Assembly (NCBI GenBank): GCA_004123355.1
Contig: SCHM01000001.1
Span: 2,534,001 to 2,598,000, forward strand
Reading direction: 5' to 3'
DNA length: 64,000 nucleotides
Source: Amphirosellinia nigrospora
Lineage: Eukaryota > Ascomycota > Sordariomycetes > Xylariales > Xylariaceae
Positions 22,460-34,400 of this stretch are shown here, piece after piece. Below the pieces are notes generated by a model. It had not been told where the DNA came from, ran no database searches, and was given only the letters and a program-made list of their open reading frames with translations. A program made the translations under genes and the position numbers. The stretch's first letter is position 1. Every line of letters begins with the position of its first letter.

Positions 22460-24540
22460 TCACCGGCCAAACCGAGATGGCGACCGCGGCCTCGCCCCAG
22501 CACCCCGAGCATCCCGGAAGCTCCTCTTCGCCATGACCTTCTGCGGCCAGGGGGCACCGGGTTTATTCGTGATAACGTCGTACGTAAGATTCGCAGGCGT
22601 GACCTCGAACTGAATGGTCCCGTTTCCCTCACGGTAAGTACTCTTTTGCGGCCCCAGGGTACGATACGACTTGCCCACGGTTTGTGTACCCGTCTCGATA
22701 TCGAGCCCCTTGATGGCGCGCTCGAAGAACTCGAGCGCGGCGAGGGGCTGGTAGAAGGGGACCTCGTGGCCCGACTCGTAGATGCGCGTGAAGGAGAAGG
22801 ACCCGGCCTGCTTCACCTGCCCGTGCACGACGCCGTCGCTCGTCCGCACGTCGCGGTACCCGGCGCCCGCGAACGGCGACCCGGCGCCCCACCCGGCCCG
22901 CGACGACCTCGCTGCCGAGCCAGTTGCAGTTGTAGTCGGCGTCGCCGGCGTACAGGGCCACGGTGACGCCGCGGCGGATCAGCAGGCGCAGCGCGTCGAG
23001 GACCCCGATCTCCGCCCGTCGTCCCGTGCTGGAGAAGGCCTCGCCCACGGCCCCGTTGCTCGAGAAGTTGGTGTACGCCCCGATGGCGGCCTGCACGCGG
23101 GCCGTGTTGAGGTACGACGTGTAGAAGCCGTAGGGGAACGGGTCCGGCACGAGCTCGCGCATGTCATACTCGTCGCGCCCGAGCACGTTGTCGTACACCG
23201 ACTCGACCAGGTTGGCGCAGAAGTTGTCGGCGCTCGAGCACTAGGGAGGGGTGTAGCGTTAGTTGGTTGGTTGGTTGGTGGTGACCTACTTACTTTCCCT
23301 CGCCCGCCGTTCATTCGTTTACGTGGGTGAGATATGAAATAGAGGGAGAGGAGGGAGAGGAGAGGGAGAGGGAGAGGGAGAGGGAGAGGGAGAGGAGAGG
23401 AGTGGACTTACGACGGCGTTGTCGCCCGTGTGCTTGCAGTCTTGCAGCCGGTCTAGACAGTTGCCCTTCCCGTACACATTGTTGTAGAACATGGCCGCGT
23501 CCGATTCGTTAAAGGGCGCGTAGCCATACGTGTTCCCGGGGAAGACGGTGAAGTTGTAATCTGCTCTCAGTTAGTCATTGTCGCTCGATTTGTTAAAATT
23601 AGGCGTTTTAGGGTTATAGTAGACTTTTTCTTAGATCGCGATTGAACACAGGTGAGAGAAATCAACTTACATGCTTACTGACCATGGGTCTACCTTTATA
23701 GACAAATCGCATTTCATTACAACTCTCTCGCAACTTTTCGAAATAACTCACCATCCGTTCCCGATCAGTACCGTCTCCAGCTTAATCTTCTTCGCATGAC
23801 GTGGGAGGTGCGCATTCATGTCCTCGATGTACCGATTGAAGATGGGCCCATAATGACCACCGTAACTCTCGGTAGCGAAGTGAAACCCGTTCCGCGAGTA
23901 CTGCGGGAACGCCCCATGAAGCCCTGCAGCGTCTTCCAGAAGTTGGGCGCAGCCGCCGGCGTCGAGGTGGCCGTGAGGGTGATGTTGGGATAGGCAAAGG
24001 TCCCGCACGATCCCTCGGGCGCGTACTCGGGACACTCGGCGGACGGCAGCACGACGATGCCGTTGTCCGTCTTGTACGCGTCCACGGGCTTCGAGTACGA
24101 GAAGCCGACCTGGCTCGGCTGGTCGATGAAGATCATGTTGCTGACGTTGGACCACGAGTACGGGTTGCTGTAGACCTTACCCTCGGGGTCGACGCGGCAC
24201 GGCCCCAGCTCCTCGAACAGGCCGATCATCGAGGAGCTGCCCGGGCCCCCGTTGATCCAGACCGTCAGCGGCGCCTTGCCCGGGTCCACGTCCCGCGCCT
24301 CGAAGAACCAGAAGAAGATGTGCTCGTCGACCCCGACGTCCGCGTACCCGGAGTAGCTCTTCACGCGCGGGTCGAGCTCGCAGATGCCCGTGGGCACCTC
24401 CTTGTAGCGCACCGGTATGTCGGCGTATCCACCACTCGCTTCAGGTCCGTCGGCGGCTTGACGAATTGCGCTCGTGCCGTGTCTATGGAGAGAGCGGTCG
24501 CCGCCGCGAGGGCGAGGAGGCCGCGGGCGAACGAAGCCAT
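22460..24540 (-). CDS. Serine carboxypeptidase S10, secreted or vacuolar, frameshifted
   Basis: The ATG at 24540 opens a signal peptide ([18 protein letters not shown]). The oxyanion motif is [13 protein letters not shown], the catalytic Ser sits in [10 protein letters not shown], the catalytic Asp in [11 protein letters not shown], and the catalytic His in [11 protein letters not shown]. The order and spacing match family S10. Introns are likely around 23565-23755 and 23240-23410; the second contains a GA-rich microsatellite. The frame breaks near 24430, in the C4 run at 23912-23915 and near 22880, each consistent with a lost base. The region from about 22650 to 24400 is notably GC-rich. The C-terminus after [12 protein letters not shown] is uncertain. 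Confidence 0.87.
23341..23402 (+). repeat. GGGAGA microsatellite in an intron
   Basis: A purine-only tract of about 60 bp built on GGGAGA/GAGAGG hexamers, within an intron of the S10 carboxypeptidase. On the coding strand it is a polypyrimidine tract. Confidence 0.85.
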
Positions 24541-25811
24541 GGTGCTGGATTGGCTGTTGAACTGGTTCTGTTCCGCGATACTACCTATATAGCTGACTGG
24601 TAGGAGAGATGGGGCGTGAAGCAGGACCCAATTGGCTTGTGACGAGGCCCGCGAAGCTTCCTAGAGGTAACCAAGGTCTGGAAAATATCTACTTGCATGA
24701 GGTGGTGGGCAGAGCTTTATATACGTACGTAGTAGATAGCTACATCGGCTAGACCTTGCGTGACCATAAGCTACCTTATACAGTACCTACAGGTGAATCA
24801 TGCATATCCATCCTCTCTGTGGGTAGAAGATCGTCCCTTCATGATTTTCAATTTTTACCTTTTTCTTCCTCATTTCCCGCATGTACATCTCTGAGCCTTC
24901 AGATGCTCTTTCCGTAAAAGACCAATTGGGCCAACTATATGTTCAATTGCCGACTTCTTGTTCCTCTCTCTACTCTCCCTCCCCCTTCCCCCCAAGAAAT
25001 GTTTTCTCCAAAAGAAACCCCGTTATCGCGTCACTGTGCTTGCCGCAGCTAAGGCGTTATTGCCGGATGGACCCTTGTCAGGCCGGGCGATGCGACCTGC
25101 GGATCACCCTTTCTCGAATAGGCAGGCATTTCTCAATGTCTTATCTTGGTGCTTACCGGCCCTGCCGTGGCTTCTGTATGGCCAGATTTGAACGATGCAG
25201 AGTTTTATTCGTCATTTCCTAAGTATACCTAGGATAGGCGTATCAACATCTGCAGCGTACGGCAGCTCTCGTCAGCAAAGGTTGATCAAATATCTTGGGT
25301 GAAATCCTCATGTTGGCTGGGCAACAGGTATTGCGTCATACAGTAAATAAAACATAGAGTGGGAGCATAGGGAGTATGTATCTAGGACGTATCAACATTA
25401 GATATATCGAAAAATATCTGAGTGGTTTTTTATCTTTTTTCAATGTATGTATCTCTATATTACTTCTTCATCGTAAATAACTTGTTCAATTTGTCCATCA
25501 ATCGTCTCTCGTATTTACCCCAATCAAAACCGCGATCTAGCCATATACTTCGTTTTATTCTCAATATACTAATTTTTTTTTCCTCGCCGTACAATATTCC
25601 ACATAAAAAAAGGAGGAAAAAAAAGGAAAATAACAAAACGAAACGAGAGTAATAAGGTATAGTTAGTTGATTTATAACATGTATCTCGATGTAGTGCCGT
25701 TCCCATCGGCATCAATCAAGACGGGCGCAACAGAACGCAGCCCAAGACAGAGGAGGACAAGGGGCAGCGCCCAAGAGCCATGATGATGTTCAGATCCAGA
25801 TATATATTTTT
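24541..25811. other. Intergenic 1.3 kb, no gene seen
   Basis: It holds the carboxypeptidase promoter at the left and the 3' end of the repeat-protein gene at the right. The right part (25400-25680) is AT-rich, typical of a 3' untranslated region or terminator. Confidence 0.5.
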
Positions 25812-28800
25812 CTATACAAGGCTGAACACCGCAAGCCATCCCGCCAGAACCGTCAAGAAAATCCTGACGGGCATCCTTGTGGCCGGCACGGCGGCGTCGT
25901 CCTCGTCTCCCGTATCGGCCGCGTTCGTGGCCGTCGAGCTCGCGGACACGGTCAGCGTCGCCGTCGAGACGTACGTGCTCGTCGTCGTCGTCGTCACGAC
26001 GCCCGCGGTGCCCGAGCTCGTGATCGTCACCGTCGTCACGCCCGTGACCCCGACTGTTGTCGTCGATGCGCTGGCGTTGCTGCCGCTGGCTGTCCTCGTC
26101 ACTGTCTTCGTCTTGGTCGCCTTGCTCCTCGTGGTGCCTGTGTTTGTTCCGGCCGCCGATGTGCCGACGCCTCTCGTTTGATTCGCCTTGTTCGTGCCTG
26201 TGGACGTGGACGTGGACGTGCTTGTCTTGGTCTTCGTCGTCGTACTGCTAGCTTTTTCCGTGTTGGCCGTCGTCGTACTGCTAGTGTTCTTCGTCTTAGT
26301 TGTAGTGCTGGGGCTGCTCGCCTTGGCCGTTGTGCTAGTACTACTCGTCTTGGATGTGTTTGTCTGGGATATTTTCGTCGTGGATTTGCTCGTCGTAGAT
26401 GTGCTTGTCGTAGACGTCCCTGTCTCAGACGTGCTCGTTCTAGATGTGCTCGTCGTAGACGTCCCTATCTTGGATGTCCCTGTCTTGGACGTCTTTGCCT
26501 GAGACGTCCCCGTCTTAGACGTGCTCGTCGTGGACGTGCTCGTCTTGGATGTCCCTGTCTTCGATACCTTGGTAGAAGAGGTGTTGCTCTTATTACTACT
26601 ACTTGATTTCTTATTCCCCGAGACGGTCGTGGTAGATCCGCTGAAGGAGCTGGTTCTCGTCGTGGTGATGGTTGTCAGACCTCCCGAGCCAGAACTTGTT
26701 GTCGTGATTGTTGTTACGGCTGCGTTTGCGGGAGAGTTTGTCCCCGATGTAGTTGATGCAGTTTTCGTCGTCTTCGTGGAACTCTTCGTAGTCGTAGTAG
26801 TCGTGACGGTCCCTCGACCCCTCGATCCGGTGCTCTTTGTAGTGACAGTTGTCACAGTTGCCCCATTTGTTACAGTCGCGCTCTTAGCAGTAGTGACTTT
26901 GCTCGAGACCCCAGAGTTCGTTTTGGTCGCTGTCCTCGTCGTCGTTGTCGTTGTGCTTCCAGTCACAGCATTCACAGCTGTTGCTGTGCTTCGGGAACTT
27001 GTATTTGTAACCGTATTCGTAACCGTTGCCGTGCTCTCGGAACTTTTCTTTTTTCCTGTACTTGTGACTGTCTTGGCTGCCTTAGAGCTTGTGTTGGTAA
27101 TTGTGTTTGTGGTTGTTACCGTATTTGCCGAATTCACATTTGTTGCTGTATTCGTAACTGTTGCAGTGTTCCCTGAGCTTGTGTTGGCAACTGTAATTGT
27201 AACTGTTACTGTTGTCCCGAAGCTTGTGTTGGTGGCCGTATTTGTGACTGTTCCAGTGCTCACGGAGCTTGTATGTGTGACTGTACTCGTGATAGTTGTA
27301 GTACTCTTAGAATTTGTGCTAGTAACAGTATTCGTGACCGTTGTAGTGCTCTCAGGATTTGTGTTAGCAACTGTATTTGTAACTGTTTTAGTAGCCTCTG
27401 AGCTTGTATTCGTTACTGTATTCGTGACAGTTGCAGTAGTTCCGGAACTGATGTTCTTTATTGTATTCGTGACTGTTATACTACTCCCGGAGTTTATGTT
27501 CGTTACTGTATTAGTGACTGTCGCGGTACTGCCAGAATTTGTATTGACAATAGTATTGGTCACTGTTGCAGTGCTTCCAGAACTTGTATTTGTAACTGTA
27601 TTAGTTACTGTTGTTGTGCTTCCAGAATTTGTGTTGACAACTGTGCCAGTAATTGTTGCAGTGCTTTTAAGACTTGTGTTGATGACCGTATTAGTAACGT
27701 CGTAGTACTTCCGGGACTCGTATTGGTTATCGTGCTAGTAGCTATTGTAGCGCCCCAGAATTGGTGCCAGTTAAAGTGCTAGTAACAGTTGTAATACTTC
27801 CAGAGCTGGAATTTACGGCTGTATTGGTAACACTAGTAGCGCTTCCAGACTAGCGTTGGTGACCGTGATAGTGATTGTTGTAGTGCTTTCTGAATTCGTG
27901 TTCGTGCCTGTGACGGTGCTAGCAACAGTTGTAGTGCTTCCAGCACTAACCTTTACAACTGTGCCGGTAACCGTTGTAGCACTACCAGAATGAGTGCTTG
28001 TAATAGTACCTGTAGGTGTCGCAATGCTCCCGGAATTTGTACTTGTAACGGTATTAGTCACCGTTGTAATACTCCTGGACTTCGTATTTGTAATTGTATT
28101 GGTAATTGTCTGAGTAGAGAATGTAGTGCCACCAGAATTCGTGCCCGTGACTGAGTTGGTGACCGTTGTAATGCTCCCGGAGTTCGTGCTCGTAAAAACG
28201 CCCGTAATAGTTGTGGTGCTCCCAGGATTCGTACTTGTAAATGTACTGGTGATCGTTGCAATGCTTCCGGAGCTCGCGGTAGCAAATGTGCTTGTAAACG
28301 TGCTTGTAAAGGTTCCTGTAGTTGTAGCAGCGCTTCCGGAATTCGTACTCGTGTATGTGCTAGAAACCGATGTAGTACCTCTCGGAGTTTGTGCTCGTGA
28401 TAGAATCGGTAACCGTATTTACAACATTTGATACCTTGGCGGTAACAGTGACTGTTGTGGTAGTTGTGGTTGATGAGCTCGCGATCGTCTTGGTCGCTGA
28501 ACTCGTCGTGATTTCACTGGCGGTCACAGTAGTTGTGTATTCTGGGCCTGACGTGTTTGTCACCGAACTCACCGAACTACCCCTCGTAGCAGTAACCGTG
28601 ATTGTTGATTTGAGGACTGAGACTGTATTTGAGCCTGTCGCTGTCTTTGTTTTGGTCTGAGTTTCCGTAATTGTAGTCGGCGACTGGGAGGACTCGCTTT
28701 TGGTCATCGTTTTTGTATACGTGGAAATTGAAGGTGTTTTTGTGACAGTAACTAGCGACTCAGATGCCGTTATCGACTCTGTCTCTTCTACAGTTTTTGT

Positions 28801-30931
28801 GTAGGTGGAGGCTGAGACTATCTCTGTGTAGGTGGAGGCCGAGATGGTTTCTGTGATAGTGGTTGGCGATTGTGATGCTGTCGCGGATTTTGTCTCTTCT
28901 ATCGTTTTTGTGTACGTAGAAGCCGAGACTGTTTCCGTAATGGTAGTTGGTGATTCTGTTATGGATTCGGTTTCTTCTACCGTTTTTGTGTATGTCGAGC
29001 CCGAAACCGTTTCCGTGACAGTCGTCGGTGATTGGGATGTTGTTATGTACTTTGTTTCTTCTATTGTCTTCGTATAACGTGGAGCCAGAAACTATTTCTG
29101 TGATGGTAGTCGGCGATTGGGATGCTGTTATAGACCTTGTTTCCTCTATTGTCTGTGTGTACGTGGAACCTAAATAAGTTTCCGTGACAGTGACTGGTAC
29201 TTGTGATGCTGCCGTGGAGGTTACTTTTGTGTTAGTAGAAGCCAGACCTGTTTTTGTCTTTGTTGCTATGTTTGAATGGGTTGCGGTCGACCTCCCCCTA
29301 CCACTGGTGAAGCTAGAGGCGAAACTCGAACTTGCAGTTATTACGGAAGTGTACTTCTTGCTTTTGAAGTTATTAGTGTTAAAATTCATCAGTTGATTGA
29401 CATATGCACACGAAACCCTCACCTGGTCAAGGTCTCTGTGGACGAGGGCTGGCATAAGGATTAGTGTTGAGTAGAGATACTTACGTCACAGAGTTAGTAA
29501 GAGAGGAAGCGTAAGTCGTGGTAGTCTAACAATAATCCGTCAGCGTTAGAAGCGGTCATCCGAAAGTTCAAGCTGAAAGTCGTTTGGCAAGTTGACTGGG
29601 AATTCATTTAAAAGCCATGAGTTCAGCATTTGAAAGAATGACACGTACTACCGGATACATATCAGTACCTGTTTTTGGGAGGCTTGGAATAGAGTCTGGA
29701 AGCAATGATATCAATTAGGCTACCATCTACTAACCCGCTCTATTTCTCCAGCTCCCTGAATCATTACCCGTAACTGTTACAGACACCGTAGCTGTAGTAG
29801 TCTCCGTGCTAGTTTTGGTAGAAACCGATGTCACCGTGACTGTTGAGGCCCGACAACTGGAACCTTTGCCAGGACTCTTATGATTATTCTGTAGCACATC
29901 GTCAGCCCTCGCTCTATATTTCAACCGCGGCGTGATTCGGGGATAAATAGGATTAGGGGATAATCACTTACCATGCCTCCAAGTCTGCTTCCTTCTCCCA
30001 TCTTCTGTCTGCCACCCCCATGTCCATCGCCTCCGTGTCCGCTGCTCTCATGTCTACCATTTCCATGTCCACCACCCCCACGATCACCACTGCCGTGTCC
30101 GCCATTCCAATGCTTGTTATTGTGTCTTTCCTTTTCGTGCCGACCTCCCCAAGATCCACCGTTGTCAAAGCTTCGTTTCTGAAGACTGGAGCTGCCATCA
30201 TTCTGGCAAGATGCGTCATCGTTTCTTTTGTAATAAGGATTGGCTTCAGACGTATAAGACGCGGACGATGTTGACTCAGAAGCAGTATTGTAGGTGTAAG
30301 AAGCGCTAGCGGTTGTCTCCGTCGTAGCTGTTTAGCCAACGTCAGCATCAGCACCTCCAATCTCATGACCATGTCCATGGAATCCACCAAATCCTCCGCC
30401 AAACTCACCTTGCCCTGGACTGTAGCTTTCGGTGTTGGTTTCAGTAGAGGTAGAACCATACGAAGAGCTAGAGTCAGTAGGAGCGGACGTAGTTGTTGCC
30501 GCATTTGTTCCTGCGTCCTGGTTCGGGCCAGCTGGCCGGTTGAACTCCATGCCAGGCATGCCAAAGTCGAACGGGCGATATCCGCCGTGGCTGCCAAAGT
30601 CACCACCTGCTGAATCACCGTACGAGTCACCAGATGTGGTAGTTGCTGGTTCCGTAGAAGTTCCCGTATAGCTGGTGTAAGTAGTAGTGCTAATTGCCGT
30701 GCTGCTGGTGGTATAGCCGTCATTGGAGGCTATGTTCGGTCCACCAGAATCGCCATAGCTACCAACACCATGGTTTCCCGACCCATGGCGACCAATTCCC
30801 GGTCGAAAGATGTCACCACCGCCATGAAAACCGTCATGGGCTCCGCCATATCTTTTCGGAACGCCTTGGACCGCGGCAGTAGTAGTTCCAACTACGATTG
30901 GCCATAGAACCAGTCCTCGTAAGCCAATCAT
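25812..30931 (-). CDS. Giant Thr/Ser-rich repeat protein, predicted GPI-anchored cell-wall protein
   Basis: The ATG at 30931 begins a signal peptide (MIGLRGLVLWPIVVGTTTAA), then a dibasic KR at residues 26-27 and a Gly/His-rich region. An intron at 30328-30408 (GTGAGT donor, CTGAC branch, CAG acceptor) removes an apparent stop. A second Gly/His-rich block follows, then an intron at 29889-29971 and several more small introns down to about 29330. Next come a repeat array of about 26-28 residues (28690-29230), a 15-residue array of TVTNTVTNTSSGSTT type (26990-28430) and a pentapeptide array of (G/S)TS(K/T)T type (26180-26580). The C-terminus ends with an acidic spacer and the hydrophobic tail RIFLTVLAGWLAVFSLV, as in GPI signals. 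The likely length is roughly 1,500 residues. It is an adhesin- or mucin-like wall protein by inference. Several frameshifts lie between 27560 and 29080. Confidence 0.75.
26180..26580 (-). repeat. 15-bp tandem repeats (5-residue units)
   Basis: Imperfect 15-bp units encode pentapeptides such as GTSKT, STSTT and GTSTT inside the repeat-protein gene. Every unit keeps frame. Confidence 0.85.
26990..28430 (-). repeat. 45-bp tandem repeats (15-residue units)
   Basis: Around 30 imperfect 45-bp units encode Thr/Asn/Ser-rich 15-mers of the pattern TVTNTVTNTSSGSTT. The lower-coordinate part is one clean frame (to 27563). Above that the frame switches several times without loss of repeat character. Confidence 0.85.
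28690..29230 (-). repeat. About 78-84-bp tandem repeats (26-28-residue units)
   Basis: Several units of the pattern TASQSPTTITETVS followed by STYTKTVEETKS are seen, for example the copies near 28900-28978 and 28979-29062. The unit length varies between about 78 and 84 bp. Confidence 0.75.
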
Positions 30932-31200
30932 GATGGCTAGGGATCAGGCAATACGCCCCGAAAATAAACGAGAGCAAATGGGTCCGTGGCTTTACCGTAT
31001 AACATCAATGGAGAATGATATAAACTCCGTCGAATCGGAGAGTTGCAAGCCGATTTTGACAGGTATGACAGAAAGGCTATGATAGAAAGGTTTGACAATT
31101 GCCCCTGGCGAAGCCAATATATGAGCTTTTCTCAGGTATGCACCAGAATCAGGGGCCTGTGTAGTATAATCAGTCCTTCCTATGAGCGTGGTGTTACTTC

Positions 31201-31461
31201 CTACTGGAAGGTACACCCTGGATATGATTCGGGGAAAAATGCCTCTCGGTCTTCATGTTCCCAGTCCAAAGTGTAATTTCCAGCTTCCAAGGTGCAGCCA
31301 TGACGAGGCCTTGAATGAGCACATTGAATCAGTCTTTTTAGCAGTGAAGTGACATTCGTGCGAGTTTGACCCCGGTTCACTAGAGTCTGGTCGGAGAAGT
31401 GAATCTGGTTTGTAAATGGGTCCATTTCTCTTGTGAGGGTGTAAGATGCGTCTAGATTCAC
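31201..31461 (-). CDS. Possible fragment of a small unrecognised protein
   Basis: An 86-codon frame contains FSDQTLVNRG and CTLEAGNYTLDW, which read as ordinary protein rather than shadow sequence. An upstream stretch with a possible intron (GTTAGT donor) could supply a start near 31540. No family is recognised and no signal peptide is certain. It may be chance. Confidence 0.15.
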   Translation of the reverse strand: MNLDASYTLTREMDPFTNQIHFSDQTLVNRGQTRTNVTSLLKRLIQCAHSRPRHGCTLEAGNYTLDWEHEDREAFFPESYPGCTFQ

Positions 31462-34400
31462 AACTAGTCATAAAGACTCTCAACAAGCAAGGCATGTAGA
31501 AGGAGGATCCTGGTAAACTAACGGGTCGGCCCATCTCCATGGTAAAACCGACGCAAGTCCAGAGTTAGTCTACGACATATTTCGTTTTAGGTGTTTCTCT
31601 TATCTGGTTGTGGAATTGGTAAACTTGATTGTCATCAAAAACCGGCATTGCGGGTAATTTAGCTTGCTATTTTACAGCATCTGCCCTGTGAATAGAAAAG
31701 TGAGGTCTATCACACCATCAGAAGTGAGCAATACGCAAGACTTTGCTTACAAAAGTGACACGCACATCGAACTTGGGGGCTAATAACACATGTCTCCAAT
31801 ATCATCTCTGGCAAAGTTTGAGCTGATAATATTTAACTCGGTTATTTCTTGTTTTATAGACCACAACTGTCATAGGCGACAGTATAGTCTACGCCATTGA
31901 GCGAATCTCCAGTAGTGGGAGGCGAGGAGTAATCAAATTCGGATAATTCAAACGGTCATTGAGCTATGCAATCATATATGTTAAAGAAAGGATACCTCAA
32001 CAATTGTCATATGATAGGGATACATTATGGCCATCATGCCACTTTTACATAGTCGCTCGATATCATGATTTGAAATTTCTAGATTAGAAATCGGAGCTAA
32101 CGTTTGCATTAGGCAGTAAACCTTAATAAACTCCGCCCGGCCTTGGAGCAGGCGAGGAGAAAGAAGGCTATTCGGAGATATCAGTAGTAAGTCACTTAAC
32201 TACATCGGGGTTAATTTCTTCATGCTTCCCCTAGTTACATAGAAGATTGTTATCATCAGGACGAATATTCTTCCAAGATCTTGTTCCCAACCCTTGTTCC
32301 AACCCATGAAGCATTAACGAAAAACAACTTCTACTGATGCTGGTTAATACCCTCTTCCTAGCAGTTCTGTTGCAGTAATGCCCTGTTTTCGGTGCTATGG
32401 CTTCTGTGTGTTTATGTTGTCGAAAAGACATACAGATGCCTAAATATTTGATTGTCCTAATAAAGAAATTTCAGGACCCCAACCTGCTTGGCTAGCTAGC
32501 ATCTTCACATGGGAAATGTGACAATCTCTCTATTCTGGGTTCTTTTACCGAGTTGACTATAGAAATGCCACCTAGTTTTTACCAAAGTGTGCATCTTCTA
32601 GTGCTTTTGATTACTTTTGATACACACTGTCTTCTATATGCTGTCCATGTTGAACTATCATTGAAAAGGCTGCGGGTCAGAGGATCCAACGTAAATCACA
32701 TGTTTATGTGAAAGGCTTTGAGATTTTCGCATTATATCTGAGCTCCTATAACTAATTCGCCATGGAATTGTTGATTGGTAATGTGAAGAAGAAGCCTAGG
32801 CTCAGCTACACTAGGTGCAATGAGCCCTTGTGTCCTTACGGGTTCGTATATCGTCAAGAACTCTGTCTTAAAGTCGCAAATGCGCTTCGTCTCTGTTCTC
32901 ACCTATTATTACTAGACCTATGCAAACTAGCGAGTTTTAACTCTTGGGGTCACTCAAAAAAAGGGGACGGGCGACTTGTGGTATTTGGGGGAAATCATCT
33001 GTTTCCGAAATTTGGTATGTGTTATTGTCCTCCATCGTCAGAAGCTATGGATTAGATACGAAAAACGTCTCTTCCTGATAAATATCATTCTTAACGCCTA
33101 TATTAGAACAGGGCCGACTACAGCAGCCTTCTAACACGTCCTATCCCGACCGTGCGCTCTGGTCGTAATGAAGCCTTGAGAAATTTACTTCGGCCGCCAA
33201 CTTTGGGCCGAGTTGAAGCTTAAGGGCCTTCGCCTACACCTATACGTACTAGAAGCCCCTAGAAAAGGCCCCCTTAAGTTACTTAGAAGAAAATTGTATT
33301 CCAACTGCTATCGGTGCTCTGCCACATGTTGTACACAAGGACTACCATCTTACCCATTACAATAGACTTGTTGTTGCCAGAGATACAAATCAATCCAGGT
33401 CTGAGTACCCCAGCTTGATACCATGCTGGCATAACCCGGGATGCACTGAACGCGAGAAGGCGGTCGTGGCACAACCTTTGGGGACATGACGCCTATGCAG
33501 TGATGACGAATGGGGAACTCCCAAGGTAATGCTGCTTCCACAACATGAATGCTTTCTCACATTTAGACCTTTTGATCTTTTTCTGATGCTTCACAACTTC
33601 CAACTAAAAACAACCCCAGGGAGGTAGAGAGAAGGCCATGCCTTCTCGTGACGGGTACGAGTAAATGCAACAGTCCCATAGCCGAAAACTTCGGAATACC
33701 ACAGTAGATACTTATGCCCGTCACCGCCCGATGGCACCTTCCGGTAACCTATCGGAGGGTTGACCGAATAGATAGGCCTGATCTAGTTGTTCTTTATCTT
33801 ATGGGAAACAAGGACTTTCAGTTTGCGGCTCGACTGGATGGCGTGTAGGAATCACTTGCTATTGGCTACGGCGTGAAACAGCCCTAGACTTCTAACCTCA
33901 GCACGTAATTAGCATTTTGCCACAACGTCGGTCTCTGCTGCCCGTGGGGGTTTGTACCCAGGCGCGAGAAAATCTAGCCAAATTTATTGGAACGACAGGG
34001 TTCCCCAGATAAATTGGGGGTCATTTTGACACGTAAGTGGCTTCAAAAATGTTTGGTCGAAATAGTCCTGAGAACCAGGTTTCAAAATGACTGTACTGGG
34101 CCCATGGCCTTGGGATCACGGAACGCTTCCGGACGTATTTACTATTGAGAAAGTTGCCACCAATACTTGGTAGTTCTAACTGATCCGGTACGATACAACA
34201 TCAGCACTGTCGTGAAAAGAGCCATCTCAACAAATATTTTTTTTGGTATCGTCCGCTGTGATACTCGAAAAGCCAGCCAACCTACTTAGGTAGGTAGGTA
34301 GTGCAAAGGTTCGCCGTTGGTAAAAGTGGCGATTGAACTCGTGAAACGGGTTCAGTGAGCTATACAGGCGAGCTTGTTGAATTGATATAGTGTTCGTCGT

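Noticed and set aside
26521-27705. A 394-codon plus-strand open frame across the repeat region
   Set aside because: It is the antisense shadow of the Thr-rich repeats. ACN codons read backwards give Val-rich, stop-free sequence. The minus strand has a signal peptide, ordered repeats and a GPI-like tail; the plus strand has none.
30332-30334. In-frame TAA taken as a nonsense mutation in the repeat protein
   Set aside because: It lies inside a well-formed 81-nt intron, so no mutation is needed; this is treated as a splicing observation instead.
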